Below are positions 9,901-23,053 of a stretch of 64,000 nt of DNA, one piece after another. This stretch comes from Pseudomonas deceptionensis (GTDB lineage Bacteria; Pseudomonadota; Gammaproteobacteria; Pseudomonadales; Pseudomonadaceae). The notes beneath the pieces were generated by a model. That model did no database searches. It was not told the origin of the DNA and was given only the letters and a program-made list of their open reading frames with translations. The stretch covers positions 4,919,501-4,983,500 of the forward strand of contig NZ_FNUD01000002.1 in NCBI RefSeq assembly GCF_900106095.1, in the 5' to 3' direction. Positions within the stretch are counted from its first letter, which is position 1; every line of letters begins with the position of its first letter. Made by a program: the position numbers and the translations under genes.

Positions 9901-10896
9901 ACCGGTCAGGCCGGCCTTTGGCTTGGCGCCACGGCCGGTAGCGCCTTCGTCGCGGATCTCGCCACCGGAACCGGTCGCAGCACCCGGGAACGGGGCGATG
10001 GCGGTCGGGTGGTTGTGCGTCTCAACCTTCATCAGGATGTGCACAGGCTCCTGCACCGCGCCGTACTGGCGGGTTTCAGGGTCCGGGAAGAAACGCCCTG
10101 CCACGCTGCCGACGATCACGGAAGCGTTGTCCTTATAAGCAGACAGAACGCCTTCGCTGTGCATCACGTAGGTGTTCTTGATCATGCCAAACAGGCTTTT
10201 TTCCTGGCTCTGGCCGTCAATATCCCAACTGGCGTTGAAGATCTTGTGGCGGCAATGCTCGGAGTTGGCCTGGGCAAACATCATCAGTTCGATGTCGTGC
10301 GGGTTGCGGCCCAGACCGTTGAAAGCAGTGACCAGATAGTCGATTTCGTCTTCGGCCAGCGCCAGACCCAACTCGACGTTGGCTTTTTCCAGCGCGGCGC
10401 GACCGCCACCCAGCACGTCAATCGCCGTCAACGGCTTGGGTTGGGCGTGGCTGAACAGGCCGGCAGCCTGCTCGAGGTTGCCCAGCACGATTTGCGTCAT
10501 GCGGTCGTGCAATGCAGCACTGATCAGCTCGGCATCAGCGTCGCTGAACTGGCCAGCCACGTAGAACGCAATACCGCGTTCCAGACGCTGGATTTTGGCC
10601 AGGCCACAGTTACGGGCAATGTCACTTGCCTTGCTCGACCAAGGGGAAATGGTGCCAAACCGCGGCAACACCAGGAACAGTCGGCCACTCGGCTCTTGGA
10701 CCGGCACGCTAGGGCCGTACTTCAGGAGACGGGCCAGTACCTGCTGTTCATCGCTGGTCAGCTCACCGGTAGTCTCGGCAAAGTGGGCGAATTCAGCATA
10801 CAAACCACTGACAGACGGAACCTTGAGGCTCAGTTGTGCTAGGAGTTTGCTGTGGCGAAAGGCAGAAAGGGCAGGAGCGCCGCGCAGGATCAACAT
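7000..10896 (-). CDS. purL: Phosphoribosylformylglycinamidine synthase
   Basis: A 1298-residue large-type PurL, catalysing the ATP- and glutamine-dependent fourth step of purine synthesis (FGAR to FGAM). The N-terminal adaptor and FGAM synthase repeats show [18 protein letters not shown] and [15 protein letters not shown]. The C-terminal glutamine amidotransferase has catalytic Cys1138 in GVCNGCQMM and the PHPERVF histidine motif. The ATG at 10896 ([17 protein letters not shown]) is chosen because it gives the standard length; the 35 residues readable upstream are not family-like. A long open frame on the opposite strand is only a shadow of this gene. Divergent from mltF. Confidence 0.97.
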   Translation of the reverse strand: MLILRGAPALSAFRHSKLLAQLSLKVPSVSGLYAEFAHFAETTGELTSDEQQVLARLLKYGPSVPVQEPSGRLFLVLPRFGTISPWSSKASDIARNCGLAKIQRLERGIAFYVAGQFSDADAELISAALHDRMTQIVLGNLEQAAGLFSHAQPKPLTAIDVLGGGRAALEKANVELGLALAEDEIDYLVTAFNGLGRNPHDIELMMFAQANSEHCRHKIFNASWDIDGQSQEKSLFGMIKNTYVMHSEGVLSAYKDNASVIVGSVAGRFFPDPETRQYGAVQEPVHILMKVETHNHPTAIAPFPGAATGSGGEIRDEGATGRGAKPKAGLTGFTVSNLNIPGFEQPWEVPYGKPERIVTALDIMIEGPLGGAAFNNEFGRPALTGYFRTFEQSITTPRGEEVRGYHKPIMLAGGMGNIRAEHVQKAEITVGSKLIVLGGPAMLIGLGGGAASSMATGASSADLDFASVQRENPEMERRCQEVIDRCWQLGDKNPISFIHDVGAGGLSNAFPELVNDGDRGGRFELRNIPNDEPGMAPHEIWSNESQERYVLAVGVEDFDRFQAICERERCPFAVVGEATAEPQLTVTDSHFGNNPVDMPLEVLLGKAPRMHRSAVREAEMGDDFDPSALSIGECVERVLHHPAVASKSFLITIGDRTITGLVARDQMVGPWQVPVADVAVTATSFDVYTGEAMAMGERTPLALLDAPASGRMAIGETLTNIAASRIGKISDIKLSANWMSAAGHPGEDARLYDTVKAVGMELCPELGITIPVGKDSMSMQTRWNEDGTDKTVTSPLSLVVTGFAPVLDVRQTLTPVLRMDKGLTDLVLIDLGRGQNRMGASILAQTYGKLGNQAPDVDDAEDLKAFFAVIQGLNADGHLLAYHDRSDGGLLTSVMEMAFAGHCGVNLVLDGLAETAADIPAILFNEELGAVIQVRQDSMADILAQFSAAGLGDCVSVIGQPRNCDDVSIEFNGQTVFEGQRRLLQRQWAETSYQIQRMRDNAECADQEFDVLLEEDNPGLSVKLSFDVNENISAPYIKKGIRPQVAVLREQGVNGQVEMAAAFDRAGFNAIDVHMSDILAGRVDLNEFKGMVACGGFSYGDVLGAGEGWAKSALFNARARDAFQGFFERTDSFTLGVCNGCQMMSNLSELVPGSEFWPHFVRNRSEQFEARVAMVQVQESNSIFLQGMAGSRMPIAIAHGEGHAEFASPEALLEADLSGCVAMRFVDNHGKVTESYPANPNGSPRGITGLTSRDGRVTIMMPHPERVFRAVQNSWRPEEWNEDAPWLRMFRNARVWVD

Positions 10897-11130
10897 CTTC
10901 GGGACAGCCTCGGGAGGGGTATGCTTTGAGGCCCGGCATTCTAGCCTAAACCGTTCGCTACGGCACCCGAAACGGCACACCTGACACACACCAAACGTCA
11001 CTAATCGACCAAAGCCTTATTCTTTATAGCTATCAGCCGCCTTGTAGATGCTCATTTCTGATCTTTACAGAGCGCCCTACCCCCCATTTCATAAGGGTTT
11101 CAGCGATTTTGGCGGCCATTATCAGAATGA

Positions 11131-12639
<1,509 letters not shown>

Positions 12640-12660
12640 AGCGCAGTCTGTAGAGCTTCT

Positions 12661-12711
12661 GTGGGAGCGAGCCTGCTCGCGAATGATCTTCGCGAGCAGG
12701 CTCGCTCCCAC
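12661..12711. repeat. REP hairpin between mltF and pdxJ
   Basis: Two perfectly complementary 23-base arms (12661-12683 and 12689-12711) are separated by only 5 bases; the left arm begins GTGGGAGCGAGCCTGCTCGC. It is the tightest copy of the main REP family here and could act as a bidirectional mRNA-end stabiliser for the convergent genes. It lies at the edge of the displaced lepA-pdxJ block. Confidence 0.9.
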
Positions 12712-12732
12712 GAATGATCTCTGTAGCCGTTT

Positions 12733-13476
12733 TTAAACCTTCGCTGCTGCCACAATCAGTGCTTTCATCTCGGCCACAGCCGACTTGAAGCCCACGAACA
12801 ACGCATGGGCCACCAGCGCATGACCGATGTTCAGCTCATTGATGCCCTTGATCGCCGCCACGGCCTCGACGTTGTGGTAGTGCAGGCCATGACCGGCGTT
12901 AACGATCAACCCCTGTGCCAAACCAAATGCCACGCCATCGGCCACGCGCTTCAGCTCTTGCGCCACATCGGTCGGTGTCAGTACATCGGCATAACGCCCG
13001 GTATGAAGCTCAATCGCTGGAGCACCGACGCGTTTTGACGCCGCAATCTGACGCTCATCGGCATCGATAAACAGCGAGACTTCGCAACCGATCTTGGCCA
13101 GACGCTCTACAGCTGCCTTGATGCGCGCCTCTTGCCCGGCAACATCCAGACCGCCTTCGGTGGTCAGTTCCTGGCGGGTTTCAGGCACCAGACAGATATG
13201 AGCCGGGCGAATGCGCTCGGCAAAGACCATCATCTCTTCAGTGACGCCCATTTCGAAGTTCATGCGCGTTTGCAGCACATCCTTGAGCAACAACACATCG
13301 CGCTCTTGAATATGTCGACGGTCCTCGCGCAGGTGCACGGTGATGCCGTCGGCGCCCGCCTCTTCGGCGTCCAGCGCAGCCTTGACCGGATCAGGGTAAC
13401 GCGTGCCGCGAGCCTGACGCAGCGTGGCTACGTGGTCGATATTCACGCCGAGAAGAATGCGATTGCTTGAGGTCAC
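12733..13476 (-). CDS. pdxJ: Pyridoxine 5'-phosphate synthase
   Basis: A 247-residue TIM-barrel enzyme that condenses 1-deoxyxylulose-5-phosphate with aminoacetone phosphate to make pyridoxine phosphate (vitamin B6). Family motifs are [17 protein letters not shown] at the N-terminus, [14 protein letters not shown], and [11 protein letters not shown] near the C-terminus. The GTG at 13476 is used: AGGAGA lies just upstream, and the product begins [15 protein letters not shown] as expected; the readable frame further upstream is not conserved. It is the last gene of the lepA-lepB-rnc-era-recO-pdxJ unit, 50 bases after recO. Confidence 0.95.
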   Translation of the reverse strand: MTSSNRILLGVNIDHVATLRQARGTRYPDPVKAALDAEEAGADGITVHLREDRRHIQERDVLLLKDVLQTRMNFEMGVTEEMMVFAERIRPAHICLVPETRQELTTEGGLDVAGQEARIKAAVERLAKIGCEVSLFIDADERQIAASKRVGAPAIELHTGRYADVLTPTDVAQELKRVADGVAFGLAQGLIVNAGHGLHYHNVEAVAAIKGINELNIGHALVAHALFVGFKSAVAEMKALIVAAAKV

Positions 13477-13526
13477 GGGGGCTCTCCTGAAGAGTTGAAG
13501 ATTCGGCGCACAGCATACCGGTCTAT

Positions 13527-14216
13527 TCAGGGCTTGCGAAACAACTCGCGACTGGCCAGCGGCTTGCCGGCCAAATGAACGGCCAATGCCTGACGCATCA
13601 GGCGCTTGGCGCCGGACAAGGCGCCAGGAGCAGCCCAGTCCGCCTCGGCCATCGCATGCAGCTGCGCGCCCTGAAACAGCCCCGGCTGTTGCAGCCAAAC
13701 CCGCTCCAACCCTGCATCAACTTGCAGGCGGTACATGCCATCGGCCTCTACCGGCTCGTCGTGAATATCGACGGTCAGCGAAAAACCGTAGCCCAGATCG
13801 TCCAGCAAACGCCATTCGAACGCCCGCAGCAAAGGCTCCAGCGGCCGGCCTTCGGCCAGCGCCAACAAGGTCGCTGCGTAGTGATCAAAGACAGCAGGAT
13901 GAGGGTCTTCAGCCGGTAACAGACGAATCAGCAACTCGTTGAGATAGAGACCGCTGAACAGCGCTTCGCCACTGAGCCAGGTTGAAATCCCGGCGCTTTC
14001 CATGCGCCCGACGTTTTTCAACTCACCGCGCCCGCGAAACTCGATTTCGAGCGGAACAAAGGGCCGGGCCAGCGTACCCGCCTTGCCCCGCGCACTGCGC
14101 AGCACCGCCCGCAGCCGACCTTGTGGCGTGATGAAATCCACCAAAGCACTGGTTTCGCGGTAAGGGCGGCTGTGCAGCACGTAAGCGAGTTGGGCTGTGG
14201 GGGCTTTGCTGGACAT
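13527..14216 (-). CDS. recO: DNA repair protein RecO
   Basis: A 229-residue RecO, which loads RecA on SSB-coated DNA in the RecFOR recombination pathway. The N-terminal OB fold shows [20 protein letters not shown] and [15 protein letters not shown], and the helical C-terminal half contains [17 protein letters not shown]. The ATG at 14216 ([10 protein letters not shown]) is chosen; an in-frame start 27 bases upstream adds residues not typical of the family. It is transcribed after era, with a REPIN in the 142-base gap between them, and before pdxJ. Confidence 0.93.
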   Translation of the reverse strand: MSSKAPTAQLAYVLHSRPYRETSALVDFITPQGRLRAVLRSARGKAGTLARPFVPLEIEFRGRGELKNVGRMESAGISTWLSGEALFSGLYLNELLIRLLPAEDPHPAVFDHYAATLLALAEGRPLEPLLRAFEWRLLDDLGYGFSLTVDIHDEPVEADGMYRLQVDAGLERVWLQQPGLFQGAQLHAMAEADWAAPGALSGAKRLMRQALAVHLAGKPLASRELFRKP

Positions 14217-14244
14217 GGAGTGTTCGTATACGCCTGAAATCACC

Positions 14245-14342
14245 GTGGGAGCGAGCCTGCTCGCGAAGACCTCAAAAGCGCAGCGATTATCCAGTAATCA
14301 TGCGCTATTGATAATGACCTTCGCGAGCAGGCTCGCTCCCAC
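14245..14342. repeat. REP pair (REPIN) between era and recO
   Basis: The left arm from 14245 (GTGGGAGCGAGCCTGCTCGC) and the complementary right arm (14320-14342) flank about 50 bases. It sits inside the operon between two co-directional genes, so it could cause differential mRNA stability or partial termination between era and recO. Confidence 0.88.
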
Positions 14343-14358
14343 AGGGATAGTGCTGTGT

Positions 14359-15261
14359 TTACAGGTCGCCGTAGCCCAGGGAACGCAGAGCGCGCTCGTC
14401 ATCGGACCAGCCGCCTTTCACTTTAACCCACAGGTTAAGCATGACCTTGGAGTCGAACAGCAGCTCCATATCCTTGCGCGCTTCGGTACCGATGCGTTTG
14501 ATACGCTCGCCCTTGTCGCCAATGATGATTTTCTTCTGACCATCACGCTCAACCAGAATCAAAGCATGGATATGCAGGGTTTTGCCCTGCTGCTTGAACT
14601 CTTCGATCTCGACCGTGATCTGGTACGGCAGCTCTGCACCCATCTGGCGCATGATCTTTTCACGTACCAGTTCAGCGGCCAGGAAGCGGCTGCTGCGGTC
14701 GGTGATCTGATCTTCCGGGAAGAAGTGGTCGTTCTCCGGGAGGTGATCGGCGATCACACGTTCAAGCGCGTCGAGGTTGTGACCATGCTGAGCGGAGATC
14801 GGGATGATCTGGGCGTTCGGCAGTTGCTCCTGAAGCCAGCTCAGGTGCGTCATCATTCCGGCTTTATCTTCGATACGGTCAGTCTTGTTCAGCGCGACGA
14901 TCAACGGGCCGGTCACGTACTGCACGCGCTCAAGCACCATCTGGTCTTCGTCGGTCCACTTGGTGCGGTCTACGACGAAAATCACCACGTCGACGTCTTT
15001 CAACGCCGCCGAAGCGGTTTTGTTCATGTAACGGTTCAGGGCTTTTTCGCCGCCTTTGTGCATGCCCGGGGTATCAACGTAGACCGCTTGCACGTTGCCT
15101 TCGGTCTTGATGCCCAGCATGTTGTGGCGGGTGGTCTGGGGCTTGCGCGAGGTGATCGCCAGCTTTTGGCCCAGGATGTGGTTCAGCAGTGTGGATTTAC
15201 CCACGTTTGGTCGACCAACAATGGCAACGTAGCCACAGCGAGTTGCAGTTGAATCAGTCAT
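14359..15261 (-). CDS. era: GTPase Era
   Basis: A 300-residue ribosome-assembly GTPase that binds the 3' end of 16S rRNA. The G motifs are clear: GRPNVGKST (G1), VDTPGMHKG (G3) and NKTD (G4), followed by a C-terminal KH RNA-binding domain. The ATG at 15261 overlaps the end of rnc by 8 bases, consistent with coupled translation; an in-frame start 18 bases upstream would lie deeper in rnc. The pairing with rnc, whose product matures rRNA, is the conserved arrangement in Gammaproteobacteria. Confidence 0.97.
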   Translation of the reverse strand: MTDSTATRCGYVAIVGRPNVGKSTLLNHILGQKLAITSRKPQTTRHNMLGIKTEGNVQAVYVDTPGMHKGGEKALNRYMNKTASAALKDVDVVIFVVDRTKWTDEDQMVLERVQYVTGPLIVALNKTDRIEDKAGMMTHLSWLQEQLPNAQIIPISAQHGHNLDALERVIADHLPENDHFFPEDQITDRSSRFLAAELVREKIMRQMGAELPYQITVEIEEFKQQGKTLHIHALILVERDGQKKIIIGDKGERIKRIGTEARKDMELLFDSKVMLNLWVKVKGGWSDDERALRSLGYGDL

Positions 15262-15943
15262 GGCCATTCTCCACGCCAAGGGCTATCAGTGCTGCGGCGG
15301 CCGCTACCTGTTCGGCAATACGACGGCTCACACCCTGACCCCGGCTTTTTTCATTCAATAGGGCAGTTTCGCACTCAACGAAGAACGTGCGGCAATGCGG
15401 TTCGCCCTGAATATCCACCACTTCGTAACGCGGCAGGTCACAGGCACGCGACTGCAAGAACTCTTGCAGGCGGGTCTTTGGATCTTTATTGGTGTCGACC
15501 AGGGTCAGGGTCTCGAACTCGCTGGCCAGCCAGGCCAATACGCGGTCGCGGGCGGCATCCATGCCCGCATCCAGGTAAATGGCGCCAATCAGCGCTTCAA
15601 GGGCATCTGCCAGGATCGATTCACGGCGAAAACCACCGCTCTTGAGCTCGCCAGAGCCCAGGCGCAGGTACTCGCCCAACTCAAAACCACGGGCCAGTAC
15701 GGCCAGGGTTTCGCCTTTAACCAGGCGTGCGCGCAGGCGCGACAACTGGCCTTCACGGGCCAACGGGAAGCGGTCAAACAGCGCTTCGCCGGCAACAAAA
15801 TTGAGAATGGCATCACCCAGAAACTCAAGACGCTCGTTATTGCGCCCCGCGAAACTGCGGTGTGTCAGGGCCAGAATCATCAGCTCCTGGTCTTTGAAGG
15901 TATAGCCGAGCTGACGCTCTAAACGTTCTAAAGAAAAACTCAC
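15254..15943 (-). CDS. rnc: Ribonuclease III
   Basis: A 229-residue double-strand-specific endoribonuclease that processes rRNA precursors and regulatory duplexes. The catalytic domain has the signature [12 protein letters not shown], and [15 protein letters not shown] carries the second acidic cluster. A dsRNA-binding domain follows (about 155-225, [11 protein letters not shown] to the C-terminus). Translation starts at GTG 15943 in a GTGA overlap with the stop of the upstream DUF4845 remnant. Three hairpins lie about 185-255 bases upstream in the lepB-rnc gap. Confidence 0.97.
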   Translation of the reverse strand: MSFSLERLERQLGYTFKDQELMILALTHRSFAGRNNERLEFLGDAILNFVAGEALFDRFPLAREGQLSRLRARLVKGETLAVLARGFELGEYLRLGSGELKSGGFRRESILADALEALIGAIYLDAGMDAARDRVLAWLASEFETLTLVDTNKDPKTRLQEFLQSRACDLPRYEVVDIQGEPHCRTFFVECETALLNEKSRGQGVSRRIAEQVAAAAALIALGVENGHD

Positions 15944-16107
15944 GATTTACCCACGCTGAGTTCGTGGCCGAATGTCACCACCGGACCGATATTAGGGATC
16001 AGTGATGCTCGTTTATCGCATAGCAAATGGACAGGGAACAGACTGTTCGCCGCCGTCACACTTAACGCTTTGTTCAAATCCACATCCTGAATACTGTTGA
16101 CCGACAT
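15940..16107 (-). pseudogene. Truncated DUF4845 gene, C-terminal half only
   Basis: In Pseudomonas a DUF4845 membrane protein of about 120-130 residues normally lies between lepB and rnc. Here only its last 55 residues can be recognised, from MSVNSIQDVDLNKALSV to [10 protein letters not shown]. As I remember the family, this is the same length as, and about half identical to, the usual C-terminal half. The N-terminal membrane helix is absent: the lepB stop lies only about 100 bases upstream, and the frame can be extended at most to 16173 with unrelated residues. The stop overlaps the GTG of rnc, so the fragment may still be translated and couple rnc translation. It could instead be a functional short protein, but loss of the membrane segment argues for decay. 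Confidence 0.65.
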
Positions 16108-16126
16108 GCCTGAAGCGGCAGACGGC

Positions 16127-16197
16127 CTTGCGAACCGCAAGACGTACGATTTGTTCGTACGCCTGAAAAGCATTCGGCGCTGTTATTAACAGCGCCG
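16127..16197. repeat. Three consecutive hairpins in the lepB-rnc gap
   Basis: Three inverted repeats lie in 71 bases: CTTGCG/CGCAAG (16127-16141), CGTACGA/TCGTACG (16143-16161), and a perfect 10-base stem CGGCGCTGTT/AACAGCGCCG with a 3-base loop (16175-16197). The last starts 7 bases past the lepB stop. No strong U-tract follows on the minus strand, so RNA processing or attenuation is as likely as termination. Confidence 0.7.
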
Positions 16198-16203
16198 TCT
16201 TGG

Positions 16204-17058
16204 CTACTTGATCAGACCAACCCGCGAGAAGTTAGGCAGGTTGCTCGCCTTGGGTTCCGGCCAGCTCATCCAAACAGCGAAGGCCTTGCCGACAATATTC
16301 TTGTCGGGAACCATGCCCAGCTCGTATTTGGGAATGTTCGGATCATCCCAGTAACGGCTGTCGTTCGAATTGTCGCGGTTGTCGCCCATCATGAAGTAAT
16401 GCCCGGCCGGAACCGTCCACTCCTTGTCAGGTGGCGCGCGATAGCGGCTCATTTCCTTGCGGATCATGTGCTCGACTTCGCCCAGTTTTTCTTTGTACAG
16501 CTCTGCGCTGCCCAAAGTGCCGGGTTCTGCACCCACCAGCTGCTCGGCAACGAGTTGGTCGTTGACGTACAGCTTCTTGTCGCTGGTGTAGCGAATCTTG
16601 TCGCCCGGCAGGCCGACTACACGCTTGATGTAGTTAACCGTCGGGTCGCTTGGGTAGCGAAACACCATCACATCGCCCCGCTTCGGATCACCCACTTCGA
16701 TGATTTTCGTGTCGAGGACCGGCAAGCGGATCCCGTACGAAAATTTATTCACCAAAATGAAGTCGCCCACATCCAGGGTCGGCTTCATCGAGCCGGACGG
16801 GATCTGGAACGGCTCAACCAGAAACGAACGCAGCACCAGCACGATGAACAACACCGGGAAGAACGACTTGCCGTATTCAACCAGCAACGGTTCTTTGTTG
16901 AGCTTTTCGACGACCTGCATATCAACCGGCGTGACACTGGCTTGATAGTTGGCAATGGCCTTGCGCCGGCGAGGAGCCAGGAAGACCAAATCGAGCAGCG
17001 CCAGCAAACCGCACACGGCAACAGCAATGACCAGCAACAGCGGGAAATTTAGTGACAT
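16204..17058 (-). CDS. lepB: Signal peptidase I
   Basis: A 284-residue inner-membrane protease that removes signal peptides from exported proteins. Two N-terminal membrane segments are visible (about 5-27 and 64-80). The catalytic serine is Ser90 in QIPSGSMKPTL, the general base is Lys145 in NYIKRVVGLPGD, and the box E motif appears as GDNRDNSNDSR. Length is typical. It starts 5 bases after the lepA stop, in the same operon. The gene that normally follows (DUF4845) is truncated here. Confidence 0.97.
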   Translation of the reverse strand: MSLNFPLLLVIAVAVCGLLALLDLVFLAPRRRKAIANYQASVTPVDMQVVEKLNKEPLLVEYGKSFFPVLFIVLVLRSFLVEPFQIPSGSMKPTLDVGDFILVNKFSYGIRLPVLDTKIIEVGDPKRGDVMVFRYPSDPTVNYIKRVVGLPGDKIRYTSDKKLYVNDQLVAEQLVGAEPGTLGSAELYKEKLGEVEHMIRKEMSRYRAPPDKEWTVPAGHYFMMGDNRDNSNDSRYWDDPNIPKYELGMVPDKNIVGKAFAVWMSWPEPKASNLPNFSRVGLIK

Positions 17059-17063
17059 AGGAC

Positions 17064-18863
17064 CTAGCTATCCAACCTGAGCACTGCAAGGAAGGCTTCT
17101 TGTGGAATTTCCACGTTACCCACTTGCTTCATGCGTTTTTTACCGGCTTTCTGCTTTTCCAACAGCTTGCGCTTACGGCTAACGTCACCACCGTAGCATT
17201 TGGCCAGTACGTTTTTTCGGAGCGCTTTAACAGACGAGCGCGCAATGATTTGGCCACCAATGGCAGCCTGAATTGCCACATCGAACATCTGACGCGGAAT
17301 CAGCTCTTTCATCTTCTCGGTCAACGCACGCCCTTTGTAGTGAGCGTTGTCGCGGTGAACAATCAGTGCCAGGGCATCAACTTTTTCGCCGTTGATCAGT
17401 ACATCGAGCTTGACCAGATTGGCCGACTGATAACGGTTGAAATGGTAATCAAGCGAAGCATAGCCGCGACTGGTGGATTTGAGACGGTCAAAGAAGTCCA
17501 GAACCACTTCGTTCATCGGCAAATCGTAGGTCACTTGTACCTGAGTACCCAAGAACAGCATGTCGTGTTGAACGCCACGCTTTTCAATGCACAGGGTAAT
17601 GACGTTACCCAGGTGCTCTTGAGGCACAAGGATATTGGCGCGCACGATTGGCTCGCGGATGTCTTCGATGGAAGACACGTCCGGCAGCTTGGACGGGTTA
17701 TCGACGTAAATCGTTTCGCCAGTCTTGAGCAGCAGCTCGAAAATTACGGTTGGAGCCGTGGTGATCAGGTCCAGGTCGTACTCGCGCTCCAGGCGCTCCT
17801 GGATGATCTCCATGTGCAACATGCCCAGGAAGCCGCAACGGAAGCCGAAGCCCAGTGCATCGGAGCTTTCCGGGGTGTATTGCAGCGACGAGTCGTTCAG
17901 CGTGAGCTTTTGCAGGGCTTCACGGAAGTCTTCGAAGTCGTCGGAGCTGACCGGGAACAAGCCCGCATACACCTGTGGCTGAATGCGCTTGAAACCTGGC
18001 AGTACGTCAACGTCCGGAGTAGTGCTCAGGGTCAGGGTATCGCCCACTGGCGCACCGTGAATGTCCTTGATGCCGGCGATGATGAAGCCTACTTCACCGG
18101 CTTTCAGGTCAACGGTAGCCGTGTGCTTGGGGTTGAATACACCCACGCTGTCTACCAGATGCATCTTGCCGGTGGACTTGACCAGAATCTTGTCGCCCTT
18201 TTTCACGCGGCCGTGGCGCACGCGAACCAGGGACACAACGCCCAGGTAGTTGTCGAACCAGGAGTCGATGATCAACGCTTGCAGCGGATCTTCGTAATTA
18301 CCGGTTGGCGCAGGAATGGTGTGCACCAGGCGCTCAAGCACCTCGTCGACACCCAGGCCGGTCTTGGCGCTGCAGGTCACGGCATCAGTGGCATCGATAC
18401 CAATGATTTTTTCGATCTCTTCCTTCACGCGATCAGGATCGGCCTGTGGCAGGTCGATCTTGTTCAGTACCGGCATGACCTCAAGGCCCTGCTCGATCGC
18501 GGTGTAGCAGTTGGCAACGGATTGGGCTTCTACGCCCTGCCCCGCATCCACTACCAGCAAGGCACCTTCACAGGCCGCCAGGGAACGGCTGACTTCGTAG
18601 GTGAAGTCAACGTGGCCCGGGGTATCAATGAAGTTCAGCTGATAGGTAATGCCGTCTTTGGCCGTGTAATACAAGGTAACGCTGTGGGCCTTGATGGTGA
18701 TCCCGCGCTCACGCTCGAGGTCCATGGAGTCCAGTACCTGGGCTTCCATTTCGCGGGCGCTCAGGCCACCGCACATCTGGATAAAACGATCGGCCAGCGT
18801 CGACTTGCCATGGTCAATGTGGGCGATGATGGAGAAATTGCGGATATGACTCAAATCACTCAC
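17064..18863 (-). CDS. lepA: Elongation factor 4 (LepA)
   Basis: A 599-residue translational GTPase that binds ribosomes and has been linked to back-translocation and to 30S biogenesis. It has [15 protein letters not shown] (G1), [15 protein letters not shown] (G3) and NKIDLP (G4), then EF-G-like domains and the LepA-specific C-terminal domain ([20 protein letters not shown]). Translation begins with GTG at 18863. It is the first gene of its operon, with a candidate promoter just upstream. In other pseudomonads the usual upstream neighbour is mucD; here it is lptG, behind a terminator. Confidence 0.97.
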   Translation of the reverse strand: MSDLSHIRNFSIIAHIDHGKSTLADRFIQMCGGLSAREMEAQVLDSMDLERERGITIKAHSVTLYYTAKDGITYQLNFIDTPGHVDFTYEVSRSLAACEGALLVVDAGQGVEAQSVANCYTAIEQGLEVMPVLNKIDLPQADPDRVKEEIEKIIGIDATDAVTCSAKTGLGVDEVLERLVHTIPAPTGNYEDPLQALIIDSWFDNYLGVVSLVRVRHGRVKKGDKILVKSTGKMHLVDSVGVFNPKHTATVDLKAGEVGFIIAGIKDIHGAPVGDTLTLSTTPDVDVLPGFKRIQPQVYAGLFPVSSDDFEDFREALQKLTLNDSSLQYTPESSDALGFGFRCGFLGMLHMEIIQERLEREYDLDLITTAPTVIFELLLKTGETIYVDNPSKLPDVSSIEDIREPIVRANILVPQEHLGNVITLCIEKRGVQHDMLFLGTQVQVTYDLPMNEVVLDFFDRLKSTSRGYASLDYHFNRYQSANLVKLDVLINGEKVDALALIVHRDNAHYKGRALTEKMKELIPRQMFDVAIQAAIGGQIIARSSVKALRKNVLAKCYGGDVSRKRKLLEKQKAGKKRMKQVGNVEIPQEAFLAVLRLDS

Positions 18864-18917
18864 GGGTCAACACTCAAAAAAGTCGCAGGCAGACTGCCCG
18901 CCGAAAAATAGCCGGGA

Positions 18918-18947
18918 ATTGTACCTGATCCTCTCGCCAAGCGTCAC
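18918..18947 (-). promoter_or_regulatory. Candidate sigma-70 promoter of the lepA operon
   Basis: On the minus strand, GTGACG (18942-18947) and TACAAT (18918-18923) are spaced by 18 bases, about 55 bases upstream of the lepA GTG. The -10 matches 5 of 6 consensus bases and the -35 only 4. Its position right after the lptG terminator makes lepA an independent unit. Confidence 0.45.
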
Positions 18948-18971
18948 GTTCACAGGCCAATGGACCCCCAC

Positions 18972-19000
18972 AAAAAAGCCCCTGTCGCGAGATAGGGGCT
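18972..19000 (-). terminator. Rho-independent terminator of lptFG
   Basis: On the minus strand AGCCCCT pairs with AGGGGCT across a 10-base loop and is followed by six T residues. It begins about 25 bases after the lptG stop and separates lptFG from the lepA promoter. Confidence 0.88.
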
Positions 19001-19024
19001 CCTGGCGAACTCAACAAAGGCGTG

Positions 19025-20086
19025 TCAGCCCGCTCGACGCAACAGCCAGATACCGGCCAACGCACAGATGGTAGCCGGCAGTAACACCGCAAACAGCGGC
19101 GAGAAACCGAACACCAGGCTCATCGGCCCCAGCAGGTCCTGGGCGATCTTGAAGGTGAAGCCCACCAACACCCCGGTAAACACCCGCTGACCAAGCGTAA
19201 CAGAGCGTAACGGGCCGAAGATGAAAGATATGGCCATCAACACCAGCGCTGCCATCACCAGCGGTTGCAGTACCTTGACCCAGAAAGCCAGCCAGTAACG
19301 ACCGTTGTTCAGGCCCTGGTCTTTCAGATAGTGGATATAGCTCCACAAACCCGCGATCGACAGCGATTCAGGCGCCATGACCACGGTATTGAGCAGCTGC
19401 GGGCTCAACGCCACGTTCCAGCGCTCTTCAGGCACCTTGATGACTTCAGTGCTGCGGTCGTGGAATACGGTCGTGCTCACATCGCTCAGCAGCCATTGGC
19501 CCTGTTCGAACTTGGCCTTCCTGGCGAAGCTGGACGACAACATATGGCGTTCGTTATCAAAGCGGTACCGGGTCACGCCATAAAGCAGACCGTCTGGCTG
19601 AACCGCGTTGATATGGATGAACTCATCACCCTGGCGGTGCCACAGGCCATGCTTGGAGCTTTGCGCGTCACCACCACCCTGTGCCAGTGCACGGTTGGCC
19701 TGAGCCATATTCTCGGTAGGCGGCACCACGTACTCGCCTATCAGCACACCGGCCAGCATCAGCACCAGCATGGGTTTCATCACGGCCCAGACGATGCGCC
19801 CGAGGGACACACCCGCCGCACGCATGATGGTCAGTTCGCTGTTGCTGGCAAGGCCACCCAAGCCGATCAGACAGCCGATCAATGCTGCCATGGGCAACAT
19901 TTCGTACAGACGGCGTGGAGCGGTCAGCAATACGAAGCTGAAGACATCCATGATGGTGTAGCTGCTGCTGATACTGCGCATCTCGTCGATCAACGCGAAC
20001 AACAACGCCAGACCCAGGATAATCCCCAGTACAGCCATGATTGCATACAACACACTGCTACCAATGTAGCGGTCGAGCTTAACCAC
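19025..20086 (-). CDS. lptG: LPS export ABC transporter permease LptG
   Basis: A 353-residue inner-membrane subunit of the LptB2FG complex, which extracts lipopolysaccharide and drives it across the periplasm. The N-terminus (MVKLDRYIGSSVLYAIMAVL) enters the first membrane helix. The family has six helices in two groups of three around a periplasmic jellyroll domain (about 130-270 here), and the C-terminal helices are visible. It overlaps lptF by 8 bases and is the last gene before a strong terminator. Confidence 0.95.
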   Translation of the reverse strand: MVKLDRYIGSSVLYAIMAVLGIILGLALLFALIDEMRSISSSYTIMDVFSFVLLTAPRRLYEMLPMAALIGCLIGLGGLASNSELTIMRAAGVSLGRIVWAVMKPMLVLMLAGVLIGEYVVPPTENMAQANRALAQGGGDAQSSKHGLWHRQGDEFIHINAVQPDGLLYGVTRYRFDNERHMLSSSFARKAKFEQGQWLLSDVSTTVFHDRSTEVIKVPEERWNVALSPQLLNTVVMAPESLSIAGLWSYIHYLKDQGLNNGRYWLAFWVKVLQPLVMAALVLMAISFIFGPLRSVTLGQRVFTGVLVGFTFKIAQDLLGPMSLVFGFSPLFAVLLPATICALAGIWLLRRAG

Positions 20087-21197
20087 GGGTCATCTCCTCG
20101 GCACTACGGCGACTCGCCAGTTTCAAGCGCAGCGGCTCCCAATACATCAGCCCCAGACCAATGACCAGGAACAGGGCATGCACCCACCACAAGCCCAGCA
20201 CCAATGGAATCTTGCCGCCTTCAAGAAGACCCCGACCCCAGGTCAGCATGCTCAGATAGCTCATATAAAGAAGAATGGCCGGCAACAGCTTGAGGAAACG
20301 CCCCTGACGCGGGTTAACCCGTGACAGCGGTACTGCAATCAAGGTCACGATAAACACCAGAAACGGAAAGGCAATACGCCACTGCAACTCAGCAACCGCA
20401 CGCGGCTCCGGGTTACCTATCAGGCTCTTCGTGGGCATCGCATCGCGGTCCGTTACGTCATTGCTGACATCCGGCTTGGGCAGCAGCACGCCATAAGTGT
20501 CGTACTTGATGGCGCGATAATCTGCCAGCCCCGGGTTGCCGTCATAGCGATAGCCATTGTCCAGAATCAGCCAGCGACTGCCATCGGCACGGACTTCCTG
20601 GCGCCCCTTCTCGGCTACCAGCACCGAGATGCTGCGATCCTTGGCGTCCTGCCCGAGGTTTTTTTGCGTAATGAAGACGCCGGACAAGTGGGCCCGGTCA
20701 TTGGTCAGCTCTTCGGTATAGGTCACCCGTGAACCGTCACTCAACGACTGGAAGCGACCTGCCTCCAGGGTGTCGAATTCGGTCAGGGCATCCTGCTTGT
20801 TGAGCAACAACTGAAATTCGTTCGCCCCCTGGGGCGCAAGGCTCAGGCTGAGCCAGGCCACGATCAACGCAACCAGTGCGGCAGGTGCCATGGTCATGGC
20901 CAGCAAACGCTGCTGGCTCATGCCGGTAGCCGACAGCACGGTCATTTCGCTTTCAAGGTACATGCGGCCATAGGACAGCAGAATGCCCAAAAACAGGCCC
21001 AGCGGCAGAATCAGCTGCATGAAGCCGGGCAGACGGAAACCCATGATCAGGAACAAAGAGCCCGGATCCAGGGCGCCCGAGGCGGCCTGAGCCAGATATT
21101 TGATGAAGCGGCCGCTCATGATGATGACCAGCAGCACAGCGCTGACAGCGCTCAATGTAAGCAGGACTTCGCGGAATAGATAACGGAAGACGATCAA
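20079..21197 (-). CDS. lptF: LPS export ABC transporter permease LptF
   Basis: A 372-residue partner of LptG in the LPS exporter, with the same three-plus-three helix layout around a periplasmic domain. The TTG at 21197 is preferred: it gives the family-like N-terminus (start)IVFRYLFREVLL, and GGAG lies 7 bases upstream. The in-frame GTG at 21206 overlaps that same GGAG, so it cannot use it. The gene has a good sigma-70 promoter upstream and is divergent from pepA. Confidence 0.94.
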   Translation of the reverse strand: MIVFRYLFREVLLTLSAVSAVLLVIIMSGRFIKYLAQAASGALDPGSLFLIMGFRLPGFMQLILPLGLFLGILLSYGRMYLESEMTVLSATGMSQQRLLAMTMAPAALVALIVAWLSLSLAPQGANEFQLLLNKQDALTEFDTLEAGRFQSLSDGSRVTYTEELTNDRAHLSGVFITQKNLGQDAKDRSISVLVAEKGRQEVRADGSRWLILDNGYRYDGNPGLADYRAIKYDTYGVLLPKPDVSNDVTDRDAMPTKSLIGNPEPRAVAELQWRIAFPFLVFIVTLIAVPLSRVNPRQGRFLKLLPAILLYMSYLSMLTWGRGLLEGGKIPLVLGLWWVHALFLVIGLGLMYWEPLRLKLASRRSAEEMTRG

Positions 21198-22994
<1,797 letters not shown>

Positions 22995-23053
22995 AGCTGA
23001 CAATCGACGGCTGCGCCGCTTGACGGCGGTGCAGCCCCGATTCAGGAACCGCA

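Noticed and set aside
7108..10842. Very long open frame (1244 codons) on the plus strand opposite purL
   Set aside because: It is the frame shadow of a GC-rich conserved gene; its composition (His/Gln/Ala/Val-rich) has no domain logic and purL is certain.
12661..14342. Repeated palindromes as a CRISPR array
   Set aside because: Copies are not regularly spaced, are internally palindromic and lie singly in gene gaps: REP elements, not CRISPR.
17100..18911. Open frame of 603 codons opposite lepA
   Set aside because: Shadow of lepA; no recognisable family features and no ribosome site.
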